Assembly (NCBI RefSeq): GCF_008974285.1
Contig: NZ_BKZV01000001.1
Span: forward strand, 1,520,214-1,584,213
From: Thermogemmatispora aurantia
GTDB lineage: Bacteria; Chloroflexota; Ktedonobacteria; Ktedonobacterales; Ktedonobacteraceae
Length of the DNA: 64,000 nucleotides
Direction: 5' to 3'
The position numbers and the translations under genes were made by a program. Each line of letters opens with the position of its first letter. Position 1 is the stretch's first letter. This document shows, piece by piece, positions 40,902-49,539 of this stretch. The notes beneath the pieces are model-generated. The model did no database searches, was not told the origin of the DNA, and worked only from the letters and a program-made list of their open reading frames with translations.

Positions 40902-43544
40902 TCAACTCAGGGCCTGCTCAACGAGCGAAGGCACCAGGGCCAGCGCTGCGCTGAGGGCCTCTTTCTCGCGTCCGCCACCCTGAGCATATTCTGGCCGACC
41001 GCCGCCTTTTCCGCCGAGTCGCTGGCCCACGGCGGCAGCGATCTTGCCAGCGTGCAAACCACGCTGGACCAGCTCGGGAGCGACCAGGACCTGCACACTT
41101 ACTCGTTCATCGTAGGCAGCAGCGAGCGCTACTACGCCTGGGCGCCCCAACTTATTGCGCGTCATCTCAGCAATCTCACGCAGCACGCGATCGTCGGGAG
41201 CCGAAAGGCTGGCTGTCACCACCGGCACACCGTTGACCTCGCGCGCCTGCTCCGCCAGAGAGGCCGCCTGGCGTCTGGCCTCTTCTCGCTGATACTGCCC
41301 CAGCTGGCGACGCAGTGCCGCCAGCTCGTCGCGTAGCTGATCAACGCGCTCGATCAGATGGTCTGGCTGGGTCTGCAAGCGGCTCGCCAGGGTTTCGACG
41401 AGCAGCTTACGCCCGCGCAGATACTGCTCGGCGCCACGTCCGGTGAGAGCCTCGATACGGCGAATACCGGCGGCAATGCTTGTCTCCTGGGTTGTGACGT
41501 AGATGCCAATCTGCCCGGTGGCGCGGCAGTGCGTACCTCCGCACAGCTCTTTGCTGCTCCCCATCGAGACAACGCGCACCTGCTCGTCATATTTCTCTCC
41601 GAAGAGGGCCATCGCGCCCGTCTTGAGCGCCTCCTGCAGCGGCATAATCTCGGTGATCACCGGATAGTCGGCGCGAATCCAGCTATTCACCAGCTCATCC
41701 AGACGGACCAGGTCTTCGCTGGTGAGAGCACGGGGAGAGGCAAAGTCGAAGCGCAGGCGCTCCGGCTCAACCAGCGAGCCGCGCTGCTCAACCTGGGGAC
41801 CAAGCAGGTCTCGCAGGGCCTTATGCAGCAGATGAGTGGCGCTGTGGTTGCGCATAGTGTCTTCGCGACGCTGGGCATCGACCTCTGCCTGGACCGTCTC
41901 GCCAACCCGCAGGTAGCCCTCCGTGACCCGGCCATAGTGGACGATCAGGCTTTTGAGGGGGCGTTGAGTATCTTCGACGACAAAGGTTCCTACCATTCCT
42001 TTAAGCAGGCCCCGATCGCCAACCTGGCCGCCGCTCTCGGCATAGAATGGGGTGCGATCCAGAATCACCAGCGCCTCTTGCGGTGCACTGACGCTCTCGA
42101 CTTCTTCACCATTGACCAGCAGCGCCACAACAGTGCCGCTAGCGCTGGTGGTTTCATAGCCGAGGAAAGTGGTTGGGGTGACGCGAGCTGCAACCTCGGC
42201 GAGCTGCTGGTCGTTACGGGCCTGGGCAAAGGGGCTGGCCGCGCGGCTGCGCTCCTGCTGCTGACGCATGGCCTCCTGGAAGTCCTCTACGTCAACGGTG
42301 AAGCCCTGCTCCGCTGCAATCTCCTGAGTCAATTCCAGAGGGAAGCCGTGGGTATCGTACAGCTTGAAAGCCTCGACCCCGGGGATAACCGTCGCGCCGC
42401 GCTCCTTTAGCTCAGCCAGCAGCTCGGTCAGCAGCTGCAAACCGGTAGAGAGCGTTTGATTAAATTTCTTCTCCTCCATACTGAGCAGAGCCACAATGCG
42501 ATCGCGGTGCTGGCGAAGCTCGCTATAGTGGCCGCCCATCAGCTCGATCACGGTATCGGCTGCCTCGGCCAGGAAGGGCTTCTCCAGTCCAAGCAAGCGA
42601 CCGTGACGGACGGCGCGACGCAGGATGCGGCGAAAGATATAGCCGCGGCCCTCGTTGCTGGGCAGCACGCCATCGGCGGCTAGAAAGACCAGAGCGCGCC
42701 CGTGGTCGGCGATGACGCGCAGCGAGGTATCGGTACGGGCATCGCGGCCATAGGCCGTGCCGGCCAGAGTGGCGAAGCGGTCGATAATTGCCCGGAAGAC
42801 GTCCGTCTCAAAGACCGATTGCTTGCCCTGGAGGACCATCGTCAGGCGCTCCAGGCCCATGCCTGTATCGATATTCTTGCGCGGCAGCGGCGTACGCTTA
42901 CCATCGAGATCCTGATAGAACTGCATAAAGACCAGGTTCCAGATCTCCAGGAAGCGTTCGCATTCGCAGCCGGGCTTGCAGTCTGGTCTACCGCAGCCAT
43001 GCTCGACGCCGCGATCGTAATAGATCTCCGAATCCGGTCCACAGGGGCCAGCGGCTCCCGGCGGTCCCCACCAGTTATCTTCCAGGCGCACAATGGCCTC
43101 ATCAGGAATGCCGGTGATCTCCGTCCAGTAGCGGGGGGCCTCGTCATCCTCGGGATGGACCGTTGGATGGAGACGCTCGGGAGGGATCTTTACAACCTGG
43201 GTCAGAAATTCCCAGGCATAGGCGATGGCCTCTCGCTTGAAGTAGTCTCCCACCGAGAAATTGCCCAGCATCTCGAAGAAGGTCAGCGTGCGCTCATTGC
43301 CCACTTTATCAATATCCGTCGTGCGGAAACACTTCTGCACCGAGGTGAGCCGCGTGGCGGGAGGCGTCTCGCGCCCCAGAAAGAAAGGAATCATCTGCTG
43401 CATACCGGCGGTGGTCAGGAGCACCGTCGGATCGTCGCGCGGGATGAGCGACGAGCTGGGCATCAGATAGTGACCTTTCTGGACAAAGAAGTCCAGGAAG
43501 CGTTGGCGAATTTCTGCAGTGGTAGGCTGCACTTTTACAGACAC
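40902..43544 (-). CDS. alaS: Alanine--tRNA ligase
   Basis: The 880-residue protein has the full AlaRS layout. The class II aminoacylation core carries TSVQKCFRTTDIDKVGNERTLTFFEMLGNFS and the G-rich motif WWGPPGAAGPCGPDSEIYYDRG. The editing domain has RNHSATHLLHKALRDLLG (HxxxH) and ELCGGTHC (Cys and His zinc ligands). A coiled coil and the C-terminal DHHA1 domain (GVPVVTASLSAPDDRVLREIAEMTRNKLG, GRPEYAQGGG) follow. A CxxxCxCxxF zinc-like insert, CGRPDCKPGCECERFLEIWN, is present as in many bacteria. GAGGAGG is a strong ribosome-binding site. The leader is unusually long (see the separate entry). Confidence 0.97.
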   Translation of the reverse strand: MSVKVQPTTAEIRQRFLDFFVQKGHYLMPSSSLIPRDDPTVLLTTAGMQQMIPFFLGRETPPATRLTSVQKCFRTTDIDKVGNERTLTFFEMLGNFSVGDYFKREAIAYAWEFLTQVVKIPPERLHPTVHPEDDEAPRYWTEITGIPDEAIVRLEDNWWGPPGAAGPCGPDSEIYYDRGVEHGCGRPDCKPGCECERFLEIWNLVFMQFYQDLDGKRTPLPRKNIDTGMGLERLTMVLQGKQSVFETDVFRAIIDRFATLAGTAYGRDARTDTSLRVIADHGRALVFLAADGVLPSNEGRGYIFRRILRRAVRHGRLLGLEKPFLAEAADTVIELMGGHYSELRQHRDRIVALLSMEEKKFNQTLSTGLQLLTELLAELKERGATVIPGVEAFKLYDTHGFPLELTQEIAAEQGFTVDVEDFQEAMRQQQERSRAASPFAQARNDQQLAEVAARVTPTTFLGYETTSASGTVVALLVNGEEVESVSAPQEALVILDRTPFYAESGGQVGDRGLLKGMVGTFVVEDTQRPLKSLIVHYGRVTEGYLRVGETVQAEVDAQRREDTMRNHSATHLLHKALRDLLGPQVEQRGSLVEPERLRFDFASPRALTSEDLVRLDELVNSWIRADYPVITEIMPLQEALKTGAMALFGEKYDEQVRVVSMGSSKELCGGTHCRATGQIGIYVTTQETSIAAGIRRIEALTGRGAEQYLRGRKLLVETLASRLQTQPDHLIERVDQLRDELAALRRQLGQYQREEARRQAASLAEQAREVNGVPVVTASLSAPDDRVLREIAEMTRNKLGRPGVVALAAAYDERVSVQVLVAPELVQRGLHAGKIAAAVGQRLGGKGGGRPEYAQGGGREKEALSAALALVPSLVEQALS

Positions 43545-43812
43545 AGCTGCCTCCTCACTAGTACAATCGGGCTGGGCTCACCCGCGGCACCTGAGCGGGA
43601 CGGCTTGGAAGTTACCAATCCAAAACAAATTTGCTTGATAGACTCAGCGCCTTGGTCTTGGTTGGTAGAGCGAGCGCTCAAGCGCACCACTTCATTAGTC
43701 CAGATCGCTATAAGTAGATGAGATCCGGTGTGGATAATAGAACCAGCGTCCTCCCCAGCACGATGCCGCGTCCCGCCAGATCGGGCATAGGTCATACTAG
43801 AGCCATTTGTGC
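43545..43812 (-). promoter_or_regulatory. Long structured leader of alaS
   Basis: The predicted transcript start at about 43812 gives a leader of roughly 265 nt. Visible hairpins are TTGGA/TCCAA (43605-43623) and a perfect 5-bp GCTCA/TGAGC stem with an 11-nt GC-rich loop (43576-43596) close to the ribosome-binding site. A TGGT-containing segment near 43690 could pair with the ACCA end of tRNA(Ala). The canonical T-box 14-mer is absent. The leader may be regulatory, but the class is unknown. Confidence 0.4.
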
Positions 43813-43818
43813 ACGGGC

Positions 43819-43847
43819 ATTATATCAAAGCCAGGGACCTATCGCAA
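43819..43847 (-). promoter_or_regulatory. Promoter of alaS
   Basis: Minus strand TTGCGA (43847-43842), 17-bp spacer, TATAAT (43824-43819). The -10 is perfect. It lies in the short divergent region shared with the kinase gene at 43872. Confidence 0.7.
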
Positions 43848-43871
43848 TGCCTGTGGAAAGGAGCGAGGTGC

Positions 43872-44387
43872 ATGCCTGTTTCGATGAAGCTTCCCCGTCG
43901 TACGCTGCTGGTCCTCTGCGGGCCTGCCGGCTCCGGCAAGAGTACCTTCGCCGCGCGCTACTTCAGCGCGATACCCACGATGGTGGTCTCTTCGGATTAC
44001 TGCCGGGCCATGATCTGTGATGATCCGACCAATCAGCAGGTCAACCGCGACACTTTCGACGTTTTCCACTATATAATCAGGAAGCGCCTGTTCAACGGGC
44101 GCTTCACGGTGGCCGATAGCACAGCTCTCCACGCGGAGGCGCGGCGCAAGCTCTGGGAGCTGGCTTTTCATTTCGGCTACCTGAAATGCCTGGTGGTTTT
44201 CAACGTCTCGCTAGCTACCTGCCTTGAGCGTGATCGCCTGCGCGAGCGCCAGGTCGGTTCGCAGGTGATTGAATACCATATCCGCCTCCTGCAAAAGGCG
44301 CTGCAGGAGATTCCTGCCGAGCAGTGGGACCGCGTCTATGTGCTCAATGAGGACGACATGGAGGCGACGATCGAGATCGATCCCTGA
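43872..44387 (+). CDS. AAA-type kinase resembling the polynucleotide kinase domain of bacterial Pnkp
   Basis: The 171-residue protein has Walker A GPAGSGKS (17-24), then SSDYCRAMICDD (about 40-51) and RLFNGRFTVADSTALHAEAR (about 72-91). This order of motifs is shared by the kinase domain of bacterial Pnkp and related zeta-toxin/PNK-like kinases, where the Asp and Arg position the acceptor. RDRLRERQVGSQVI contains the lid arginines. The start at 43872 follows AAGGAGCGAGG; an in-frame ATG at 43809 lies in the promoter region. It is followed 102 bp later by a HAD phosphatase gene, so kinase and phosphatase activities are neighbours. Confidence 0.8.
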   Translation: MPVSMKLPRRTLLVLCGPAGSGKSTFAARYFSAIPTMVVSSDYCRAMICDDPTNQQVNRDTFDVFHYIIRKRLFNGRFTVADSTALHAEARRKLWELAFHFGYLKCLVVFNVSLATCLERDRLRERQVGSQVIEYHIRLLQKALQEIPAEQWDRVYVLNEDDMEATIEIDP

Positions 44388-44489
44388 CTGGTGTTAGCCT
44401 CATCTCGTCAGGCCAAGCTCCGCCTTCTCCTGGTCCTGCTTTTCTCAATCGAGCGAGAAAACTTTGAGAGAAAGGATTATCTTTATTCT

Positions 44490-45452
44490 ATGGAATCTGC
44501 TCTTCCGTGGAGACGCAATGGGTTGCGCTTTCCCGTTCCTTGCGATACGCTCTTCTTCGATGTCGATGGCGTTCTGATCAAAACAAGCGAATCGTTCCGC
44601 GCTACCGATATTGCAGTGGCTGAGTATATTGTTGGAACCCTCCACGGCCTGGATTGGGGCCGTGCTGAGGGCCGCCCTCTGCTGACGCTCGATGATGTGA
44701 AGTTCTTCAAGCAGGCTGGCGGCTTCAACGACGATTGGCACATGTGCTATCTGCTGGCCGGCCTTTATACGGCGAAGCTGCGCGAGTGGCAGGGGACTCC
44801 GCTGGCGGAGCGCAGTACTCGCGAGTGGATGGAGCTGGCACGGGCGGCGATGCTGGAAGGACACGGCGGTCTGAAGTGGGTGCGCTCGGTGATTCCGGCC
44901 AGTGCTCTCCCGGACTATGAGCTGGTGGGCGAGCTGTGTCACGAATACTACTGGGGGGCGGCTGAGTACCGCCGGCGCTTCGGGCGCGAACCACGCTATC
45001 TGCCCGATTGGCCCGGCTTCGTGCATCGCGAGACGCTGCTACTGCCTCCTGATCTGCCAATGCGTTTGCACGACGCCGGTCTGCGGAAGCTGGGCTTGAT
45101 TACTGGCCGCATCGGCCCCGAGGTCGATAGTGCTCTGGAGCGCTTGGCCGCTCACAGCGGGGGCGCATGGTGGGATGTGGTAATCAGCGGCGACGATTGC
45201 CTGAAGCCTGATCCCCAGGCACTGCGCCTGGCCATCGCCGCTGTGGGGGCCAGTGGCGGCCTCTACGTGGGTGATACGGCTGACGATCTGGATCTGGTTT
45301 TGAACTATCGCCGTACTCAGACGCCAGACGAGCCTGATTTCCTGGCCGTGATGCGCGTCTTCCCCGATGAGATCGCTCTTTATCGCGAGCGCGGCGCCGA
45401 TCTGATTATCCGCGAGGTGGCCGAGCTGCTCACCGTCCTGCCTGCTCACTAA
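44490..45452 (+). CDS. HAD-superfamily hydrolase (subfamily IA, TIGR01548-like)
   Basis: The 320-residue protein has motif I LFFDVDGVLIKTSESF with nucleophile D24 and acid/base D26. The cap region contains KQAGGFNDDWHMCYLLAGL, a hallmark of a HAD subgroup of unknown substrate. Motif III is KPDPQALRLAI and motif IV GDTADDLDLVLNY. The start at ATG 44490 follows AGAGAAAGGA with a rather long spacing; an upstream in-frame start at 44391 would add a hydrophobic stretch that looks non-native. It lies downstream of the PNK-like kinase in the same direction. Confidence 0.85.
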   Translation: MESALPWRRNGLRFPVPCDTLFFDVDGVLIKTSESFRATDIAVAEYIVGTLHGLDWGRAEGRPLLTLDDVKFFKQAGGFNDDWHMCYLLAGLYTAKLREWQGTPLAERSTREWMELARAAMLEGHGGLKWVRSVIPASALPDYELVGELCHEYYWGAAEYRRRFGREPRYLPDWPGFVHRETLLLPPDLPMRLHDAGLRKLGLITGRIGPEVDSALERLAAHSGGAWWDVVISGDDCLKPDPQALRLAIAAVGASGGLYVGDTADDLDLVLNYRRTQTPDEPDFLAVMRVFPDEIALYRERGADLIIREVAELLTVLPAH

Positions 45453-45617
45453 GCGGAAGCTTCTCGAATGCCAGCCAGCGGCCCCATTCCATCGGCAGGA
45501 CTCGCCAGGAAGGGAGCCGTCTGGCTGCCACAGGGGCTGCGCCGCGCTCCTCGTCCGAATACGGCCCGCTGCTCGCTGTCTCGCTTCTTTCTCTTCTCCA
45601 GCAGTCAGCCGCCGTAT

Positions 45618-46121
45618 TCAGGGTGTGCGCTTCTGAGCTTCTTCGATGAGGCTGACCAGGTACTGCAGTTTCTGAATGGCCTGCAGGGCGTTGCGCCGAT
45701 TGCGCTCGTAGCCTTCTGGAGCCAGCTGCAAAAACCAGGTGCGGATGTCTTCTTCAGAGACATCATACCACTTGGTGTCGGCCTGCAGGCGCAGATAGAC
45801 GCGCATAGCCGGGTCCTGCTGCTTGCGCCGCGGTACGAATTGGAGCGGTTGCGCGCCGCCGGTAGCAACTGCGCTTTCCTGCTCATCGGCGGCGATGGCC
45901 TGCGCCAGCTCAGGCTCTGGATGCAGCTCCTTGTAGAGCGCCTCGACGTCGGCGGTTTTGAAAAAGTAGTCGCGCCCTACCCCCTTATAGGCTCGAATCC
46001 GGCCCTGTTGGACCCATTGATCGAGGGTGCGTCGATCGACACCCAGGCGGCGGGCCGCTTCGCCAGCATCCAGAAAGGCAAAGCGGCCTCTGGCCGTTCC
46101 ACCGGTGGTCATAGTCTGCAC
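45618..46121 (-). CDS. Excisionase/MerR-type HTH DNA-binding protein
   Basis: The 167-residue protein begins with an HTH_17-type winged helix: FLDAGEAARRLGVDRRTLDQWVQQGRIRAYKGVGRDYFFKTADVEAL (about residues 15-61). The C-terminal half has a compact helical region (VYLRLQADTKWYDVSEEDIRTWFLQLAPEGYERNRRNAL then QAIQKLQYLVSLIEEA) of unknown function. It is not linked to an integrase, so the excisionase name refers only to the fold. A second protein with the same type of HTH is at 59358. Confidence 0.8.
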   Translation of the reverse strand: MQTMTTGGTARGRFAFLDAGEAARRLGVDRRTLDQWVQQGRIRAYKGVGRDYFFKTADVEALYKELHPEPELAQAIAADEQESAVATGGAQPLQFVPRRKQQDPAMRVYLRLQADTKWYDVSEEDIRTWFLQLAPEGYERNRRNALQAIQKLQYLVSLIEEAQKRTP

Positions 46122-46188
46122 TCCTTTTGCTTCCGCTTCGATAGCGAAGGCCTCTTTCCCTTGCCGTCTTGCTCTCCCCGTCTTCTTG

Positions 46189-46575
46189 TTAGCCTGTCAG
46201 GCGCTGCTGCAGGGTAATGCCCAGACCATCGGGATCATGCAGGACAGCGATCAAATTGCCGGTGACCTGCTTCTCCGGCGGTTGAGAGAAGGTTGCACCG
46301 CGCGCCTTCAGTTCTTCGTAGGCGGCCTGGATATCGGGGACCACGAAGGCCAGGTGAGCAACGCCCGCCGGCGGTCGACCTGGATAGAACTGAGCCTGCC
46401 CCTGGCCGCCGGCGCGATGAAGGGCCAGGCGCACTGAGCCAGTCTCAAATTCTGTCCAGCCTGGCGAGCTGAAGCGTAGAGGCAAGCCCAGGATATCGCG
46501 ATAGAAGGCCGTCGAGCGCTCCATATCGCTTACATACACTACAATATAATCAGGCTTCTCCAGCTTGATTGTCAT
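46189..46575 (-). CDS. VOC/glyoxalase-family protein
   Basis: A 128-residue single-module vicinal-oxygen-chelate protein: YIVVYVSDMERSTAFYRDILGLPLRF, GVAHLAFVVPDIQAAYEELKARGATF, LHDPDGLGITLQQ. A metal-binding His is visible in GVAHLAF, but the expected first His and last Glu are replaced, so it may bind metal weakly or act as a binding protein. The start at 46575 lies inside the end of rsmD (26-bp overlap) and follows AAGGGG, which indicates coupled translation. Confidence 0.85.
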   Translation of the reverse strand: MTIKLEKPDYIVVYVSDMERSTAFYRDILGLPLRFSSPGWTEFETGSVRLALHRAGGQGQAQFYPGRPPAGVAHLAFVVPDIQAAYEELKARGATFSQPPEKQVTGNLIAVLHDPDGLGITLQQRLTG

Positions 46576-47206
46576 AGTCAGAATACCCCTTCTCAGCTTT
46601 GGCGCCATAGAACAGCAAGAGCGTACTTCCGTAGCGCCGCTCGTCTTCGAGGATCAGGTGTGTTAGCGGCACCGCTAGCAGCTCATCTCGCTCGCGTGGA
46701 TGGATCTGGACAATGACGAGGCCCTCCCCGCTCAGCAGTGGCGAGCGATCGAGAAGGGCCAGGGCCCGAGCGGCCAGGTGATGATACTGCGGCGGGGCTA
46801 CATAGATGATATCATACGCTGCTCGCCGCGACGGGTGCACTCCCACCCCTGCACTGCCGCTGGCTGGCCCAGCCTCTTGCTGAGCCAGTAACCACTTGAA
46901 GGCATCGGCGCGCAGCGTCTCAGCTCGCTCGTGCATCCCAGTCAGCCGGAGATTCTCGTGCAGTACTCTGAGGACGCGCGGATCAATCTCGATAAAGGTA
47001 GCAAAGGCTGCGCCGCGGCTGAGCGCCTCAATACCCACGCCGCCGGTACCGGCAAACAGATCCAGAAAGCGGGCGCCTTCGACGCGCGTAGCCAGAATAT
47101 CGAAGAGCGCCGTCTTCACGCGGTCGATAATGGGGCGGGTGCCAGGCGTGCGAGGGGATTTGAGGCGCCGCCCTTTGGCCTCTCCGGCAACAACGCGCAT
47201 GGTCAT
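46550..47206 (-). CDS. rsmD: 16S rRNA (guanine-N2)-methyltransferase RsmD family
   Basis: RsmD methylates G966 of 16S rRNA. The protein (about 218 residues) has MRVVAGEAKGRRLKSP, RPIIDRVKTALFDIL and the SAM motif FLDLFAGTGGVGIEALSRGA, all family hallmarks. The catalytic motif IV, usually DPPF/Y, reads APPQY here (IIYVAPPQYHHL), replacing the conserved Asp. The start at 47206 follows AGGAG; 47200 is an equally good alternative that gives a MRVVAG start. It overlaps the VOC gene at its 3' end and follows the hypothetical gene at 47227 closely. Confidence 0.88.
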   Translation of the reverse strand: MTMRVVAGEAKGRRLKSPRTPGTRPIIDRVKTALFDILATRVEGARFLDLFAGTGGVGIEALSRGAAFATFIEIDPRVLRVLHENLRLTGMHERAETLRADAFKWLLAQQEAGPASGSAGVGVHPSRRAAYDIIYVAPPQYHHLAARALALLDRSPLLSGEGLVIVQIHPRERDELLAVPLTHLILEDERRYGSTLLLFYGAKAEKGYSDYDNQAGEA

Positions 47207-47226
47207 CTCTCTCCTATCAAGGTCGC

Positions 47227-48483
47227 TCAATGGAGAGCCAGGATGGCAGCAACGTCACGGTCAAAGTTGTCTTGCTTCGCCCAGGAAATCAGAGCTTCGA
47301 CCTGGTCAATGCTGAGCTGCTTGAGAGCTGTGACTCCCCAGATACGGCCTATCAGCTCGCGCAGCTCATCCTCGCTGATCTGTTCACCAATGACGTTCCA
47401 GAGGACAGTCAGACGCGCCTGGCTGGCTGGTGTGCCGCCACGAGCCTCGCGCATCTTGTTTAAGAGTGTGCGTGCATGAATACGCTCCTGGAGCGAAAGC
47501 TGCCTCCTACCGGTGCCCTCCAGGTTCAACTCCTCTCCCTCTCCACCATCCTCACGCTCATATCCGCCTCCACTCTCCTGGTCCCACTGGTCAGGTTCAT
47601 CTTCTTCCTCATCAAAAACATATTCCTGCCCTTCTCGCTGACTATCTTCGTCTTCAAATTGCTGCTCCTGTGATGGAAGAGAAGGCTCGTTTGCCTCTTT
47701 TGATGCCTGCTCTTCTTCTTCACTCTCGCCCTCGACTATCAGCTCCTCCCGAACTCGCCCCTGACTCAATTCGCGCTGCGAGAAAACCGCGGGATAGGCT
47801 TGCTCCGAGAGCGAAACCGACGCGGAGGCCGAACTGCTCGGGGCGGAGGTGCTGGCGCTCGCCGTGCGGCCCGCCGCCGAACTGTGCTGGGCGAGCAGGT
47901 AGCGAAGTTGATCTAGAGCTTCACGCAGATTGATGTTACTGAGGCTCCTGACACCCAGCAGCCTCATAGCATGCTTTGAATCGATATTGAAGTTATCACG
48001 CAAAATTTGCAAAAACTGCGGGAGGGTGAGATCGCTATTGAGGTTGCCGAAGACGCCTGGGGTTGAGGGCAAGGCGGGCGCCATCCGGCGCCGGAGCTGC
48101 GAGGCAGAGGGCGGCATCCGGTTTTCGACTGGAGCAACAGGAGCTGAGGCCGGTCGCGCTGAGGTTGAGGGGCGCATCTCTGCCGGCGGCTCACGCGGGC
48201 CTGTGGGACGTGACGGTCCGTTGCGTCCTCCCTCTTCACCAGGTGCCTTACGCGGCGTAGATGTCTGATTGAGGCGCTGCTCAAGGCGAGCGCTGAACTG
48301 ATCAAGGCCGGCCAGCGCTTCCTGGAGGAGACGCTCCCGCTCCTCGACGCTGGCGTTTACAGGAACCGGCACCTCCATCTGGATGACATGGAGACGCCCC
48401 TGAGCCGCAAACTGGGTTTTATAGTGGAACCAGATATAGGCCCCATCGGTGGAGGTTCTCTCCTTCTCTACAGCCTCATCCAT
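47227..48483 (-). CDS. Hypothetical acidic protein with three small domains
   Basis: Not recognised. Residues about 1-72 form an alpha/beta region (YIWFHYKTQFAAQGRLHVIQ, then a helix with EERERLLQEALAGLDQFSARLEQ). A Pro/Ala-rich linker follows. Residues about 145-195 are helical (LPQFLQILRDNFNIDSKHAMRLL, NLREALDQLRYLL). An extremely acidic Glu/Gln-rich linker (about 230-320) leads to a C-terminal helical domain (about 325-415, SLQERIHARTLLNKMREARGG, LKQLSIDQVEALISWAKQDN). The Glu-rich linker and short helical modules suggest a nucleic-acid or scaffold protein, which is speculation. The stop is about 20 bp before rsmD. Confidence 0.65.
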   Translation of the reverse strand: MDEAVEKERTSTDGAYIWFHYKTQFAAQGRLHVIQMEVPVPVNASVEERERLLQEALAGLDQFSARLEQRLNQTSTPRKAPGEEGGRNGPSRPTGPREPPAEMRPSTSARPASAPVAPVENRMPPSASQLRRRMAPALPSTPGVFGNLNSDLTLPQFLQILRDNFNIDSKHAMRLLGVRSLSNINLREALDQLRYLLAQHSSAAGRTASASTSAPSSSASASVSLSEQAYPAVFSQRELSQGRVREELIVEGESEEEEQASKEANEPSLPSQEQQFEDEDSQREGQEYVFDEEEDEPDQWDQESGGGYEREDGGEGEELNLEGTGRRQLSLQERIHARTLLNKMREARGGTPASQARLTVLWNVIGEQISEDELRELIGRIWGVTALKQLSIDQVEALISWAKQDNFDRDVAAILALH

Positions 48484-48648
48484 AGCAACACCTGCCTCTC
48501 TGGCACGCAGCCGTCGATGTAACCAGCAGCCACAGGAAGGAGGTCAGCCCACGGCGCTGGTAGCGGGTAGCGTGGTACTTTTTGTTCTCCCATTATACCA
48601 AAATGAGAAGGTTCTGCCCGGTAGCCAGCAGTGCTCAACCGCGATTCG

Positions 48649-49302
48649 CTAAACGAGAAGCCTGCCAGTGCGCCAGGTATCAACGGCCAGTTTTATCGTG
48701 CGCACATAGGCGGCCACATCGTTACCGTCAGCGGCAGGAGCATAAACGGGCACAATCTGATCAACTGTGACCAGCCCCCGAGCAACGTACTCATTGGCAA
48801 TCAGCCGATACCAGTCGCTAAAGCCCTCTTCCCAGCTGGCATAGCGACGATAGCCAGCATAGCTCGCCTGGCCCGGCAAGGCGCGAATATTGCCCAGCGA
48901 ATGGGTGAAACGCGCTACCCCGGCGGTACCAAAGCGGCTCTCCTCCAGGAAGAAGGCCAGGGCATAGACAGGATCGATATGGTAAGTGATCCCATCGGCA
49001 TAGAGGGCCTGCCCCTCGCCCGCCGCCGGCGAGTTATAAGCCGTCAGCACCTGATCAATGAAGTCTGCCGACACTGAGGGCTGGCCCACAACTGCATAGC
49101 GACCCTCCTCTTCCAGGGCCACGGGGTCAAAGAAGAGCCAAAGCAGGGCAGCTACGGCCAGAGCGGCCAGTGCCAATACCAGCCAATGACCCGGCAGCTG
49201 TGATTTTCGTCCGCCATCACCCCGATAGCGGCGACGGCTCCCTTTCTTCCTGCCCTGGCTACTCCTCCGGCTCCTCCTACGATAGCTCTCATTGCGCATC
49301 AT
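48649..49302 (-). CDS. Membrane-anchored glucosaminidase-domain protein
   Basis: The 217-residue protein has an Arg/Ser/Lys-rich cytoplasmic head (1-35), a membrane helix (about 39-60) and an extracellular glucosaminidase-like domain (about 75-215). The likely catalytic Glu is in YALAFFLEESRFGT, followed by SLGNIRALPGQASYAGYRRYASWEEGFSDWYRLI, a pattern shared with LytG/FlgJ-type N-acetylglucosaminidases. It presumably trims peptidoglycan. Confidence 0.82.
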   Translation of the reverse strand: MMRNESYRRRSRRSSQGRKKGSRRRYRGDGGRKSQLPGHWLVLALAALAVAALLWLFFDPVALEEEGRYAVVGQPSVSADFIDQVLTAYNSPAAGEGQALYADGITYHIDPVYALAFFLEESRFGTAGVARFTHSLGNIRALPGQASYAGYRRYASWEEGFSDWYRLIANEYVARGLVTVDQIVPVYAPAADGNDVAAYVRTIKLAVDTWRTGRLLV

Positions 49303-49442
49303 GCTCCATCTATCCTACAGCCAAAGACGGTGGTCAGCTTGTTGCCGGGGGCTATTATCGCACGAGTCAGGGGAGAAACGCCAGTCGCTTGTCAGGTGAC
49401 CGTCACTTTGAAAGCAGTGGGCGAATTGCACTCAGGAATCAC

Positions 49443-49471
49443 TTGTCAGGCAGACTAGCAGACCGTACAAT
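49443..49471 (+). promoter_or_regulatory. Promoter of the hypothetical membrane protein at 49650
   Basis: TTGTCA (49443-49448), 17-bp spacer, TACAAT (49466-49471); both 5 of 6. Predicted start near 49478. Confidence 0.75.
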
Positions 49472-49539
49472 ACAGTAAAAATGAGGCGCCCTCCCGTCCA
49501 GGGAAGGGGGTCACAGCGAACGGGTCGTCAGGATCAGGA

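Noticed and set aside
43729-43737. Perfect DnaA box TGTGGATAA as evidence for oriC
   Set aside because: Only one box was found, with no cluster or AT-rich unwinding element nearby, and dnaA is 20 kb away.
43535-43795. Open frame across the alaS leader (86 codons)
   Set aside because: It overlaps the alaS start and runs through predicted hairpins; no ribosome-binding site or recognisable domain.
43545-43812. Classical T-box riboswitch for alaS
   Set aside because: The conserved AGGGTGGNACCGCG antiterminator sequence is absent; kept only as a possible divergent leader.
45618-46121. Integrative element because of the excisionase-type HTH
   Set aside because: No integrase, recombination sites or tRNA gene in the region; the HTH fold is common in chromosomal regulators.
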